Shown here piece by piece: positions 16,429 to 23,899 of a stretch of DNA of 64,000 nt. Numbering within the stretch: position 1 is the first letter of the stretch; every line of letters starts with the position of its first letter. The notes below the pieces were generated by a model that was not told where the DNA came from, ran no database searches, and saw nothing but the letters and a program-made list of their open reading frames with translations. The stretch is from Phycisphaeraceae bacterium (GTDB taxonomy: Bacteria; Planctomycetota; Phycisphaerae; Phycisphaerales; UBA1924). Location: contig JAHBWV010000001.1 in NCBI GenBank assembly GCA_019636845.1, forward strand, positions 3,348,001 through 3,412,000. The letters are read 5' to 3'. The position numbers and the translations under genes are program-made.

Positions 16429-18138
16429 TCAGACCTGCGGCCCGCTGCCGCCGAGTTTGGCGATCTCGTCGCCGTACTGCTCTCGGAGGGGTTCGACGAC
16501 TTCCTTGATGAAGCGTTCGGTCTGTTCGACGGAGCGGCCGACGTATTTCATGGGGTCCATGACGCCTTCCCAGTCGAGTTCGGCGGAGAGAGGCCCGCCG
16601 CGGGAGGTGGACCAGAAGTTCTTGTCTGCTTGCAGGCGATCGAGGAGGTCATTGTCGAGACCTTCCTGCTTCACGCGCATCCCCGCGGCTTGCGCGTGCT
16701 GACGGATCAACTCGTGATAATGCTGCCTGTCGCCCCCCAGCTTCACGCAGGCCATGAGGATGTTCTCGGTGGCCATGAAGGGGAGTTCGGCCATGAGGTT
16801 CTTCTTGACCATCGCCTCGTGGACGATGAGGCCGGAGGCGACGTTGTGCATGAGGTCGAGCGCGCCATCGAGGGCGAGGAAGGCCTCGGGGAGCGAGAGG
16901 CGGCGGTTGGATGAGTCGTCGAGCGTCCGCTCCAGCCATTGCGTCGCGGCGGTGTCGTACGCGTTTCCGACCAGGTTCATCACGAAGCGCGTGAGACCAC
17001 AGATGCGCTCGCAGCGCATGGGGTTCCGCTTGTACGGCATCGCCGACGAGCCGATCTGCTTCTCCTCAAACGGCTCGTCGATCTCTTTGCGATTGCAGAG
17101 GAGACGGATGTCGGTGGCGATCTTGTGGAGGACGGAGGCGGTGCTCGCGAGGTCGGCGAGAATCGCTGTATCAACGACACGTGGATACGTCTGACCGGTG
17201 AGATCGTGGGAGAGTGCAACAGCAAGTCGAATCGCGTCACGGCGAAGTCCGTCCGTGCCGTTGCGCAAGCCAAATCGCTCAATAAACTCACGATGCGAAT
17301 CTCCAGCGATTTCAAGGAGTTTCGTTCGCGACTGCTCCAAATACTGTTCATCGAAGGAATGTGGCTCGCGCCCGGTCTCAATCGCGTGCAACTTGTTGAT
17401 TACTCTGGCTTCGAACTCGTCGACCCGCTCATGCGATCCATTGAAAAGACTCAGGAAGGATGCCTGGGTCCCCGTTGCGCCTTTCACACCTCTCAGACTT
17501 GGCACCACATCCGCGTAAAGTTTCTCAGTGACTCGAATCTCATATGCCCATCCAGCGATGCGTCGACCCATGGTGACGGGCTGGGCGGGCTGATAGTGAG
17601 TGAACCCCAGTGTCGGAAGTCTGCAATGCGATTGAGCCTGCCTGCCAAGCGAGTCGATGAGCCGTGTACGCTTTGTCGAAATCAGCCAGATTGCTTGCCA
17701 GATGATCATGAGATCCGCATTGCACACCACATCCTGGCTCGTCATGCCGAGGTGGATGATCCCCTTGGCTTTCGGGCATGAATCGCCGAGGGCGTGGACG
17801 TGGGCCATGACGTCGTGGCGCAGCTCTCGCTCGTACTTCTCCGCCGCACGGATCTCATCGTCTGTGATCCCGCCTGGGCGGTTGACGACGGCGCGGAGTT
17901 CTTCGACCTGTTCGCGTGTGACGAGCTCGCGGGCTGGGTTTCCAGACCCCGAGCTTGCGCTCGGGGCTCCCTTCGAATCAGCCGATCGACCAAGCCCCAC
18001 CTCGTGCTGGGCCTCGGCCACCGCCAGCCAGATCTTGCGCCATGTGTTGAACTTGTGGCGTGCGGACCAGAGCGTGAGCATCTCCGGGCTTGCGTTGCGC
18101 GTGGCGAGGGGGGAGGTGTATGTGTCGTAGGGGCTCAT
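16429..18138 (-). CDS. purB: Adenylosuccinate lyase
   Basis: Catalyses two fumarate-releasing steps of purine and AMP synthesis. The family signature GSSAMPYKRNP is intact, together with HLGMTSQDV, TLGFTHYQPAQP and KGATGTQASF. At 569 residues it is longer than the usual 430-480. One cause is a low-complexity insertion near residue 55 (SADSKGAPSASSGSGNP). The DNA between about 17200 and 17760 is visibly poorer in GC (about 47-60% by hand count per 60-base line from 17281 to 17580) than the flanks, with different codon choice. This suggests that the middle of the gene was replaced by recombination with a more AT-rich homologue. Confidence 0.95.
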   Translation of the reverse strand: MSPYDTYTSPLATRNASPEMLTLWSARHKFNTWRKIWLAVAEAQHEVGLGRSADSKGAPSASSGSGNPARELVTREQVEELRAVVNRPGGITDDEIRAAEKYERELRHDVMAHVHALGDSCPKAKGIIHLGMTSQDVVCNADLMIIWQAIWLISTKRTRLIDSLGRQAQSHCRLPTLGFTHYQPAQPVTMGRRIAGWAYEIRVTEKLYADVVPSLRGVKGATGTQASFLSLFNGSHERVDEFEARVINKLHAIETGREPHSFDEQYLEQSRTKLLEIAGDSHREFIERFGLRNGTDGLRRDAIRLAVALSHDLTGQTYPRVVDTAILADLASTASVLHKIATDIRLLCNRKEIDEPFEEKQIGSSAMPYKRNPMRCERICGLTRFVMNLVGNAYDTAATQWLERTLDDSSNRRLSLPEAFLALDGALDLMHNVASGLIVHEAMVKKNLMAELPFMATENILMACVKLGGDRQHYHELIRQHAQAAGMRVKQEGLDNDLLDRLQADKNFWSTSRGGPLSAELDWEGVMDPMKYVGRSVEQTERFIKEVVEPLREQYGDEIAKLGGSGPQV

Positions 18139-18190
18139 TCGAGTTGTCTTCTTCCTGTCATCGTTTAGGCATCATCAAGAGTCAGCTGCT

Positions 18191-18559
18191 TCATTCCTCT
18201 CCGTGGACGCGCCCGACCGTGTCAAGCACTCGCAGAAGAGTCTTCGATGGGACATACCCCTTGTACTCGAGCAGGTCGCTGGGGCGCAGCTCAACAAGCC
18301 AGCGGCACACCACGGCGGACCGTTTCCAGAGTTGTGTGGCCGGATGACCAGATTGCGACCACGGCAATGCCACACAGTCTGCTGGAGTTGGATCCGGAAA
18401 CTGGGTGCTTATCGCTGCGACGACAATCGGCTGGTCCATTACGATCTCGTCCGTCGCCGTGACCACAAGGACCGGGCGTGTCTTCGCGTGTCCGCGGCCA
18501 TCGTGGACGACAGCCATCCATATCGAGCCCTGCCGAAGCTGTCTTTCGGGCACGCTCAC
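18191..18559 (-). CDS. PemK/MazF-family endoribonuclease toxin
   Basis: The opening GTG at 18559 lies 4 bases after the stop of the preceding gene (GTG 18553 is an alternative), giving 122 residues. Conserved features: RQGSIWMA, the basic TRPVLVVT strand, VVAAISTQ, LPWSQSG, and the helix KRSAVVCRWLVELRPSDL ending VPSKTLLRVLDTVGRV. RPVLVVT and the later Ser/Thr correspond to the MazF RNA-cleaving pocket. It should be a cytoplasmic mRNA interferase held in check by the upstream partner. The gene is third of a tight minus-strand cassette: DUF6941 protein, partner, toxin. Confidence 0.75.
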   Translation of the reverse strand: MSVPERQLRQGSIWMAVVHDGRGHAKTRPVLVVTATDEIVMDQPIVVAAISTQFPDPTPADCVALPWSQSGHPATQLWKRSAVVCRWLVELRPSDLLEYKGYVPSKTLLRVLDTVGRVHGEE

Positions 18560-18563
18560 GGCG

Positions 18564-18830
18564 TTACTCGTCCGACGGCCCGAAGAGGTCCCCCGATTCA
18601 TGGAACCATGATTCGCTGGGCTTGCTGGATGCGTTGGACGCCCACTTGCGAAGCACGGCATTCGATGGGGTGGCGCGTGCAACCTCCTGCGACACCTCCG
18701 CCGCGGTCTGGACGTCGAGCGAATGTTTCACCACAATCGAGCCCCCGGTGGTGCTTGGGCTTTCGGAGGGGTGCGGCCGCGCCCACGTTGGCTCGCACGC
18801 TCTCGCGGGGGCAGTAAATGATCCGCTCAT
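18564..18830 (-). CDS. Putative antitoxin of the PemK module
   Basis: 88 residues, no family recognised. Its ATG overlaps the stop of the DUF6941 gene (ATGA, 18827-18830), and its own stop lies 4 bases before the toxin GTG, so the three are translationally coupled. The N-terminal half is Pro/Ser-rich. The C-terminal half, VKHSLDVQTAAEVSQEVARA and WASNASSKPSESWFHESGD, is acidic and amphipathic, as expected for an antitoxin segment that wraps a MazF-type toxin. The role is inferred from position and size. A DNA-binding N-terminus is not evident. Confidence 0.55.
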   Translation of the reverse strand: MSGSFTAPARACEPTWARPHPSESPSTTGGSIVVKHSLDVQTAAEVSQEVARATPSNAVLRKWASNASSKPSESWFHESGDLFGPSDE

Positions 18831-19252
18831 GACTCCTCCACTTCCGCGGGGTTTCCCGTCAACTCTTGCACGATAAGCGGGCGCTGGCCGAGTATCCGGG
18901 CGCCCTCTCTGACCTGCACCCAGTACTTGCCCACGTCGGGCAGCTTGAGGTCGTGCAGCCGAATATCCAGGTCCACGATGTCAAGCGGACTCTTCACGGT
19001 CATCGGCCCCCCAACCCGGAAGATCTCATTGCCGCTCTTTTCATGCTCGATCACGACGCTCAAGTCGTAGTCACCGTTCCCATTCGTGAGAGAAATGAGT
19101 ATGCACGACTTCGGGAGACTGGCCGGCATGGTCCGCGAGAATACATGGTTGAACGTGCCCACAATGACCATTTTCTTGGTCATTTCGTCGCGATAGATGT
19201 CATCGCATACGAGGATCGAGACGCAGGTCAATGTTTCTGTGTTGGAGGCCAT
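18827..19252 (-). CDS. DUF6941-like protein
   Basis: 141 residues. LTCVSILVCDDIYRDEMTKKM, VIVGTFNHVFSRTMPA, LSVVIEHEKSGNEIFRVGGP and GKYWVQVREGARILGQRPL match a conserved family I know as DUF6941, a beta-sandwich-like cytoplasmic protein of unknown function. It is first of three coupled genes ending in a PemK toxin. Base composition is less GC-rich than in neighbours, consistent with the cassette being imported. No signal peptide. Confidence 0.65.
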   Translation of the reverse strand: MASNTETLTCVSILVCDDIYRDEMTKKMVIVGTFNHVFSRTMPASLPKSCILISLTNGNGDYDLSVVIEHEKSGNEIFRVGGPMTVKSPLDIVDLDIRLHDLKLPDVGKYWVQVREGARILGQRPLIVQELTGNPAEVEES

Positions 19253-19378
19253 TGCACTCTGATTCTACGGTCGTCACAGCTCGCTGGTAATGCTCCCATT
19301 GCGACCAGCCATCCTGCCCATTCGAGACGGAAGACACGACGATTGCAGGTTCTAGCTCACCTGTGGGACAAACTCGCG

Positions 19379-19705
19379 TCAATGCGAGTCCGAAAACGAT
19401 GTCTTCCCCGCCTTCACCGCTCGGGTCGCGATGAGTCCAAGAGAGTCCACCGATCCGCGTCCTGCCCGATGAGGATCCTTTACTCTCTGTTCAATCGTGA
19501 CCTCGGTCGCAATCGGCGGCCCTGATTGTGGCACCGGCTCGCCCCGATCGGTCATGTCTTCCAGAACCTGTTCGATCGCCTCACGGATGTTCTGAAGCGC
19601 CTCTTCGACGGTCCCTCCCTGGCTGTAGCACCCGGGAAGTGTCGGACACTGGACGAAGTAGCCGCCCTCCGGTTGGGGAAGCAGCACGACGGGGAAGGAT
19701 CTCAT
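19379..19705 (-). CDS. HicB-like antitoxin-fold protein with C-terminal extension
   Basis: ATG 19705 gives 108 residues. Longer frames upstream overlap the divergent sigma gene and lack family residues. The first 65 residues are a clear HicB partial RNase-H fold: FPVVLLPQPEGGYFVQCPTL, GCYSQGGTVEEALQNIREAI, EQVLEDMTDRGEP. Beyond EVTIEQR there is an unusual tail of about 40 residues (RGSVDSLGLIATRAVKAGKT) not seen in typical HicB, which ends around residue 75. No HicA-like double-stranded RNA-binding toxin is seen on either side, so it is a solitary HicB-type regulator or a module remnant. Confidence 0.75.
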   Translation of the reverse strand: MRSFPVVLLPQPEGGYFVQCPTLPGCYSQGGTVEEALQNIREAIEQVLEDMTDRGEPVPQSGPPIATEVTIEQRVKDPHRAGRGSVDSLGLIATRAVKAGKTSFSDSH

Positions 19706-19784
19706 TGAGCATACTAGTTCGGGCAAGCCACCAACTCCGTACCATCTCCCGGTGCCCGCCCCTCGTGAACCAAGCCCGGCCGCG

Positions 19785-20546
19785 ATGAGTGATCTCCCGA
19801 ACGGGGGTGTGCCGGGGGCATCGCGTGCGGATGCGGGTGGTGGTTCATCTGCCGCGGCGGGCACACCGTCGGTCTCTGATACGCGCGACCGCGCGCTGGT
19901 GGAGCGGGTGAAACGGGGTGAGCCGGGTGCGTGGAACGATCTGCTGCGTGTGTATCAGGACCGGATCTATGCGGTGTGCCTGCGGATGTGCTCGAACCGG
20001 GAGCTCGCGGCGGATCTGGCGCAGGAGACCATGGTCAAGCTGGTGCAGCACATTGAGAAGTATGACGGGCGGTGCCAGTTCTTCACGTGGGTGTATCGGA
20101 TCACGGTCAACTGCTGCCTTTCGCGGCTGAGGTCCGAGAAACTTCGGCGGATGCAGTCGCTGGACGGGATGGGGCGAGGGTCGGGACGGGGGGGGCAGGA
20201 TGGGCAATCACCCATACAGGTTTCTGACAGGCCGGGCTCGGGTGTGCGGGCGGTGGGAACGGGGCACCCAACCGGCAGATCGGGTTTGTCGGAGAGGGAA
20301 CTGGATTCGTCGTCAGGGGTCGAACAGGAAGAGATGCGGGGCGCGTTGCTCCGCGCGATGCAATCGCTCGCCGAGGAGCACCTGACGGTGCTGGTTTTGC
20401 GTGATGCGCAGGGTCTTGATTACCAGCAGATCGCCGATGCCCTGGAGATCTCGGTGGGGACGGTGAAGAGTCGGATCTTTCGGGCTCGGGCGGCGTTGCG
20501 GGACGCGCTTGAGCCGCCTTCTGAGTCGGACGGTTCCAGGTCTTGA
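19785..20546 (+). CDS. ECF-type RNA polymerase sigma factor
   Basis: ATG 19785 gives 253 residues (GTG 19752 is possible). Region 2: LVERVKRGEPGAWNDLLRVY, CSNRELAADLAQETMVKLVQ, FFTWVYRITVNCCLSRLRSEK. Region 4: MQSLAEEHLTVLVLRDAQGL, DYQQIADALEISVGTVKSRI. A long Gly/Ser/Asp-rich linker separates the regions, longer than in standard ECF factors. Twelve bases downstream lies an anti-sigma-like membrane protein, so the pair probably controls an envelope regulon. An N-terminal 40-residue disordered tail is also present. Confidence 0.92.
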   Translation: MSDLPNGGVPGASRADAGGGSSAAAGTPSVSDTRDRALVERVKRGEPGAWNDLLRVYQDRIYAVCLRMCSNRELAADLAQETMVKLVQHIEKYDGRCQFFTWVYRITVNCCLSRLRSEKLRRMQSLDGMGRGSGRGGQDGQSPIQVSDRPGSGVRAVGTGHPTGRSGLSERELDSSSGVEQEEMRGALLRAMQSLAEEHLTVLVLRDAQGLDYQQIADALEISVGTVKSRIFRARAALRDALEPPSESDGSRS

Positions 20547-20557
20547 GGGTTTGAAGC

Positions 20558-21763
20558 GTGCCTGAGCGTGTAGATCCAACTGGTGGTCCGGCGAATCCGA
20601 GCGGGGATGCTGCGCGGCTTGGCGCGGAGGGTGTGCGGGGCGCGGATCAGGTGGATGAGCTGGATCTTCTGGGGTGGGTTGAGGGGGATCTGCCACGGGG
20701 TCGGCAGCAGCAGGTGGAGGCGTTGCTGGCGCGGGAGCCGCGGCTGCGGGAGTTGCTGGAGGCGATGTCGGCGGATCGCGAGGTGGTGCGTTCGCTGGGT
20801 CCGGTATCGGCTCCGCCGGATCTTCTGTCGCGTGTTGAGCAGCAATTGGAGCGTGATCTTCTGGTGGGGTTGTCGGGGCCTTCGAGCGATACGTTGAGCA
20901 TCCCGGTGTCGCGTGTGGTGGTGAAGGGTGATGGGATTCTGGCGCGGTTGTCGCGCGGGCCGGCGCTTCGGTACGGGGCGATGGCGGCGATGCTTGTGAT
21001 CGCGGGGACGGTCGGGGTCTTGCTGCGTCCGTCGATGGTCTCTCGCGAGCCGATCTCCACGGGCACGGAGCGACCGATGCTGCGTCTGCCGAGCGAGCTG
21101 GCGAGCGTGCTCGGTGCGGATGCGAACGAGTCGGCGGATGCCGGCGCGTCGGCGCGGTTGTCGTCGGAGCAGCCCCCATCGCTGACTGATCTTGCGATTG
21201 CGCGTGCGGATCTTGCGGAGTCGCTGGCGCCGGCGGATGAGCTTGTCACGCCGGAGCGTGCGGTTGAGTTGCTGCGTGAGGGGCGGCTGGCGATCCGGGT
21301 GCGGACGCTCGATCGGGAGCGGACGTTCGAGCGGCTGGCTTCGATTCATGCGGAGCCGCGTGCGACGTGGGCGTTGCTCGATCGGGCGGGCGAGGGTGTC
21401 GTGGCGGCGTTTGTGCCGCGTGCGGGGCCTGAGGGATCGAGGATCGATCCGCGTGTTCTTGCGGGCGAGGGGTCGAGGTCTTCGGTGTCGCGTCCTGCGA
21501 TTGTGATTCCTGCGGCGCCGGCACCGGATGCGCCGGCGGTGTACATCGCGGAGGTTGACGAGACGGCGCGTGCGCTGGCGACGCTGCGCGGGGTGTTGGG
21601 AACAGGTTCGAATCAGGTGGCGGAGTTTGTGGCGTTGGAGGAGCGGGTGGCGACTCCGGCGCCGGCATCGGTTGAGTCGCTGCTGTGGTGGACGCGTCCG
21701 CCGAGCGGGTGGGTGGAGCGTCGGACGCTGCCGGTGGTCGTGGAGGGTGTCTCTCGTCGGTGA
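20558..21763 (+). CDS. Anti-sigma-factor-like single-pass membrane protein
   Basis: GTG start at 20558, 401 residues. The N-terminal cytoplasmic part (VDELDLLGWVEGDLPRGRQQQ and LLAREPRLRELLEAMSADRE) resembles the zinc-less anti-sigma helical domain with an LPxxxxxxVEAxL pattern. One membrane helix YGAMAAMLVIAGTVGVLL lies at about residues 148-165. The C-terminal 230 residues are probably periplasmic, with a repeated PERAVELLREGRLAIRVRTL-type module and no domain I can name. Position directly after the sigma gene supports the role. The stop overlaps the miaA start (GTGA). Confidence 0.75.
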   Translation: MPERVDPTGGPANPSGDAARLGAEGVRGADQVDELDLLGWVEGDLPRGRQQQVEALLAREPRLRELLEAMSADREVVRSLGPVSAPPDLLSRVEQQLERDLLVGLSGPSSDTLSIPVSRVVVKGDGILARLSRGPALRYGAMAAMLVIAGTVGVLLRPSMVSREPISTGTERPMLRLPSELASVLGADANESADAGASARLSSEQPPSLTDLAIARADLAESLAPADELVTPERAVELLREGRLAIRVRTLDRERTFERLASIHAEPRATWALLDRAGEGVVAAFVPRAGPEGSRIDPRVLAGEGSRSSVSRPAIVIPAAPAPDAPAVYIAEVDETARALATLRGVLGTGSNQVAEFVALEERVATPAPASVESLLWWTRPPSGWVERRTLPVVVEGVSRR

Positions 21764-22758
21764 GACTGCCGCACAGTACGATCGGACGCGTGAGAGAAGC
21801 AGCGATCCGTGATGCACGACTGTTGCCCGTTGTCGTCGGCCCGACGGCGGGTGGCAAGTCCGCGCTTGCGGTCGAGTTGGCGGGGCGGCTGGCGTGTGCG
21901 GGGCGACCGGCTGAGATTCTGTCGGCGGATGCGTACCAGGTGTATCGCGGGCTGGACATCGGCACGGCGAAGCCGAGCGAGGCGGAGCGGGGGGGCGTTG
22001 TCCATCACCTGATCGATATCGTGGAGCCGACGGAGCGTTTCACGCTGCACGACTGGCTCGGGCGGGCGGAGGAGGCGATCGGGGCGTGCGGAGCTCGAGG
22101 GGTTGTGCCGATCGTCGTGGGCGGGACGCATCTGTATGTGAAGGCGTTGCTCGAGGGGCTCTTTGAGGGTCCCGGCGCTGACGAGGGAGTGCGGGAGTCT
22201 TTGCGCGCGATGGGGGCGGCGGCGCTGCGTGCGGAGCTGGAGCGTGTTGATCCTGAGGCGGCGGCGCGGATCCATCCGAACGACGAGCGGAGGACGATCC
22301 GCGCGATCGAGGTGTATCGGCTGACGGGAAGGCCGATCAGCGAGCACCAGCGTCAGTGGGACGATGGGGGGCGGGTTCGCGCGGGGGCGCGGCTGATCGG
22401 GCTTGAGTGGCCGACGGAGTCGATCAACCGGCGGATCAACGCGCGTGTTCGCGAGATGATGGAGCGCGGGCTGCTTGCCGAGGTGCGCGGGCTGCACGAG
22501 CGTGAGGAGGGATCACGGCTGGGGCCGACGGCGCGGGAGGCGCTCGGGTATAAGCAGATTGTTGAGCATCTGGAGGGGCGTGGGACGCTGGAGGAGGCGG
22601 TGGAGCGGATCAAGATCGAGACGAGGCGGTTTGCCAAGAACCAGCGGACGTGGCTGAGGCGTCTGCGGACGACGCCGGGATCGGTGTGGATCGATGCGGC
22701 GACGGACGCGGACCCCGGATCGTGGGCGGATCGCGTGATGGATGCGCTTGCGGGTTGA
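21760..22758 (+). CDS. miaA: tRNA dimethylallyltransferase
   Basis: Adds the dimethylallyl group to A37 of tRNAs reading UNN codons. P-loop VVGPTAGGKSALAVELAGRL, DAYQVYRGLDIGTAKP, HHLIDIVEP, PIVVGGTHLYVKALLEGLF, NDERRTIRAIEVYRLTG and TRRFAKNQRTWLRR are all present. GTG 21760 overlaps the previous stop (GTGA) and is favoured for coupling. GTG 21790 is the alternative nearer the conserved start. Convergent with surE, with an 18-base gap. Confidence 0.95.
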   Translation: MRLPHSTIGRVREAAIRDARLLPVVVGPTAGGKSALAVELAGRLACAGRPAEILSADAYQVYRGLDIGTAKPSEAERGGVVHHLIDIVEPTERFTLHDWLGRAEEAIGACGARGVVPIVVGGTHLYVKALLEGLFEGPGADEGVRESLRAMGAAALRAELERVDPEAAARIHPNDERRTIRAIEVYRLTGRPISEHQRQWDDGGRVRAGARLIGLEWPTESINRRINARVREMMERGLLAEVRGLHEREEGSRLGPTAREALGYKQIVEHLEGRGTLEEAVERIKIETRRFAKNQRTWLRRLRTTPGSVWIDAATDADPGSWADRVMDALAG

Positions 22759-22776
22759 TCGCGGGGTTCGTCGCGA

Positions 22777-23628
22777 TCAGAGGCCGAGCCGGGCGCGCCA
22801 GCGGGTCATGGTTTCGTGGCGGGTGAGGTCGTAGCGGAGGGGTGTGACGGTGATGCAGCCGCCCATGAGCTCGGCGACGTCGGTGCCGGCGTCGGTGGCG
22901 TGGAAGTCCAGGCCGTGTCCCGCGGCCCAGTAGTAGACGTTTCCGGCGGGTGAGACGCGGCGTTCGTAGGCATCGACGAGGCCGTGGGTGTTCATGGGGC
23001 AGACGCGGATGGGCGGGCGGGGGCCGTCGCGCTCGGGCGTGGGGATGTTGATGCTGATGATCTCGTGCGGGTCGGGGAGGCCGCCTGCGAGGAGTCTTTC
23101 GATGGTCTCGCGTCCCCAGCGGGCGGCGACGTCGAAGAGGAGTGGTCCGGGACGGATGAGCATGGAGACGGCGATGGAGGGGACGCCGAGGAACGCGCCC
23201 TCGATGGCGGCGGCGACGGTGCCTGAATAGATGACGTTGATGCCGCAGTTTGCGCCGGCGTTCATGCCGCTGATGAGGAGATCGGGTCGTGCGTCCTTGC
23301 CGTGTCGTTCGGGCCAGAGCGAGGAGATGGCGAGTTTGACGCAGTCGGCGGGCCTGCCGTCGACGGCGATGCCGCCCATACGTTCGTTGACCTTGACGTC
23401 CTGGACCATGAGTGGCTCGTCGAAGGTGACGCCGTGTCCGGTGGCGGATTGGACGGTGAGGGGAGCGATGGGTGTGACGAGGGAGAACTCGTGATGGGGG
23501 GAGGCGCGATGCTCGCGGGGGAGGAGGAGCGGGCCGCCGTGCTCGTTGCGGGCGTCGATGAGGGCGTCGTGGAGGGCCACGATGCCGGGTGCACGGATGC
23601 CGTCGTCGTTGGTGAGAAGGATGCGCAT
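22777..23628 (-). CDS. surE: 5'/3'-nucleotidase SurE
   Basis: Metal-dependent nucleoside monophosphate phosphatase. ATG 23628 gives 283 residues starting MRILLTNDDGIRAPGIVALH, the canonical N-terminus. The upstream part of the frame is not family-like. GRPADCVKLAI, DLLISGMNAGANCGINVIYS and GTVAAAIEGAFLGVPSIAVS are intact, with the acidic DD and the Asn/Ser metal-site residues. The C-terminal half (INIPTPERDGPRPPIRVCP, TDVAELMGGCITVTPL) is standard. Confidence 0.97.
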   Translation of the reverse strand: MRILLTNDDGIRAPGIVALHDALIDARNEHGGPLLLPREHRASPHHEFSLVTPIAPLTVQSATGHGVTFDEPLMVQDVKVNERMGGIAVDGRPADCVKLAISSLWPERHGKDARPDLLISGMNAGANCGINVIYSGTVAAAIEGAFLGVPSIAVSMLIRPGPLLFDVAARWGRETIERLLAGGLPDPHEIISINIPTPERDGPRPPIRVCPMNTHGLVDAYERRVSPAGNVYYWAAGHGLDFHATDAGTDVAELMGGCITVTPLRYDLTRHETMTRWRARLGL

Positions 23629-23825
23629 GGGGTAGGAGGATAGAGAGGGGGAGGAGCGGGGTGGGAGATGGCGGGGGGCACAGACGCGGATAGCAGACAG
23701 CGTTCTGTGCTGTGGATGCTGCGCGGCTCGGTCTGGCACCCGGTCGTTGGCGATGGACGATCGGCTCGCCCGGATGCTGGTGGTATCGCCCGTGGGGCGG
23801 GCGTACCGGGCGGGAGGGGTTGCAG

Positions 23826-23890
23826 ATCGTCCACGACGTGGTTGAAAATCAACCGTTTGATGGTTGAATTTCAACCACTGGATGGACGAT
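23826..23890. promoter_or_regulatory. 65-bp nested dyad with two palindromic operators before the ATPase gene
   Basis: Two palindromes, GGTTGAAAATCAACC (23840-23854) and GGTTGAATTTCAACC (23862-23876), repeat at 22 bp, two helical turns. They are themselves symmetric: GTGGTTGA (23838) pairs with TCAACCAC (23871-23878), and the outer arms ATCGTCCA (23826-23833) and TGGACGAT (23883-23890) share the same centre at 23858. It ends 9 bases before the ATPase start, so bound protein would block transcription or translation initiation. Confidence 0.75.
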
Positions 23891-23899
23891 AATCATGGC

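Noticed and set aside
19200..19382. Possible HicA toxin beside the HicB-like gene
   Set aside because: The 60-codon frame here has no HicA features (no GSHxxY/H motif), and its composition is random-like.
20420..21817. 465-codon open frame on the minus strand
   Set aside because: Antisense to the anti-sigma-like gene. Arg/His-rich shadow.
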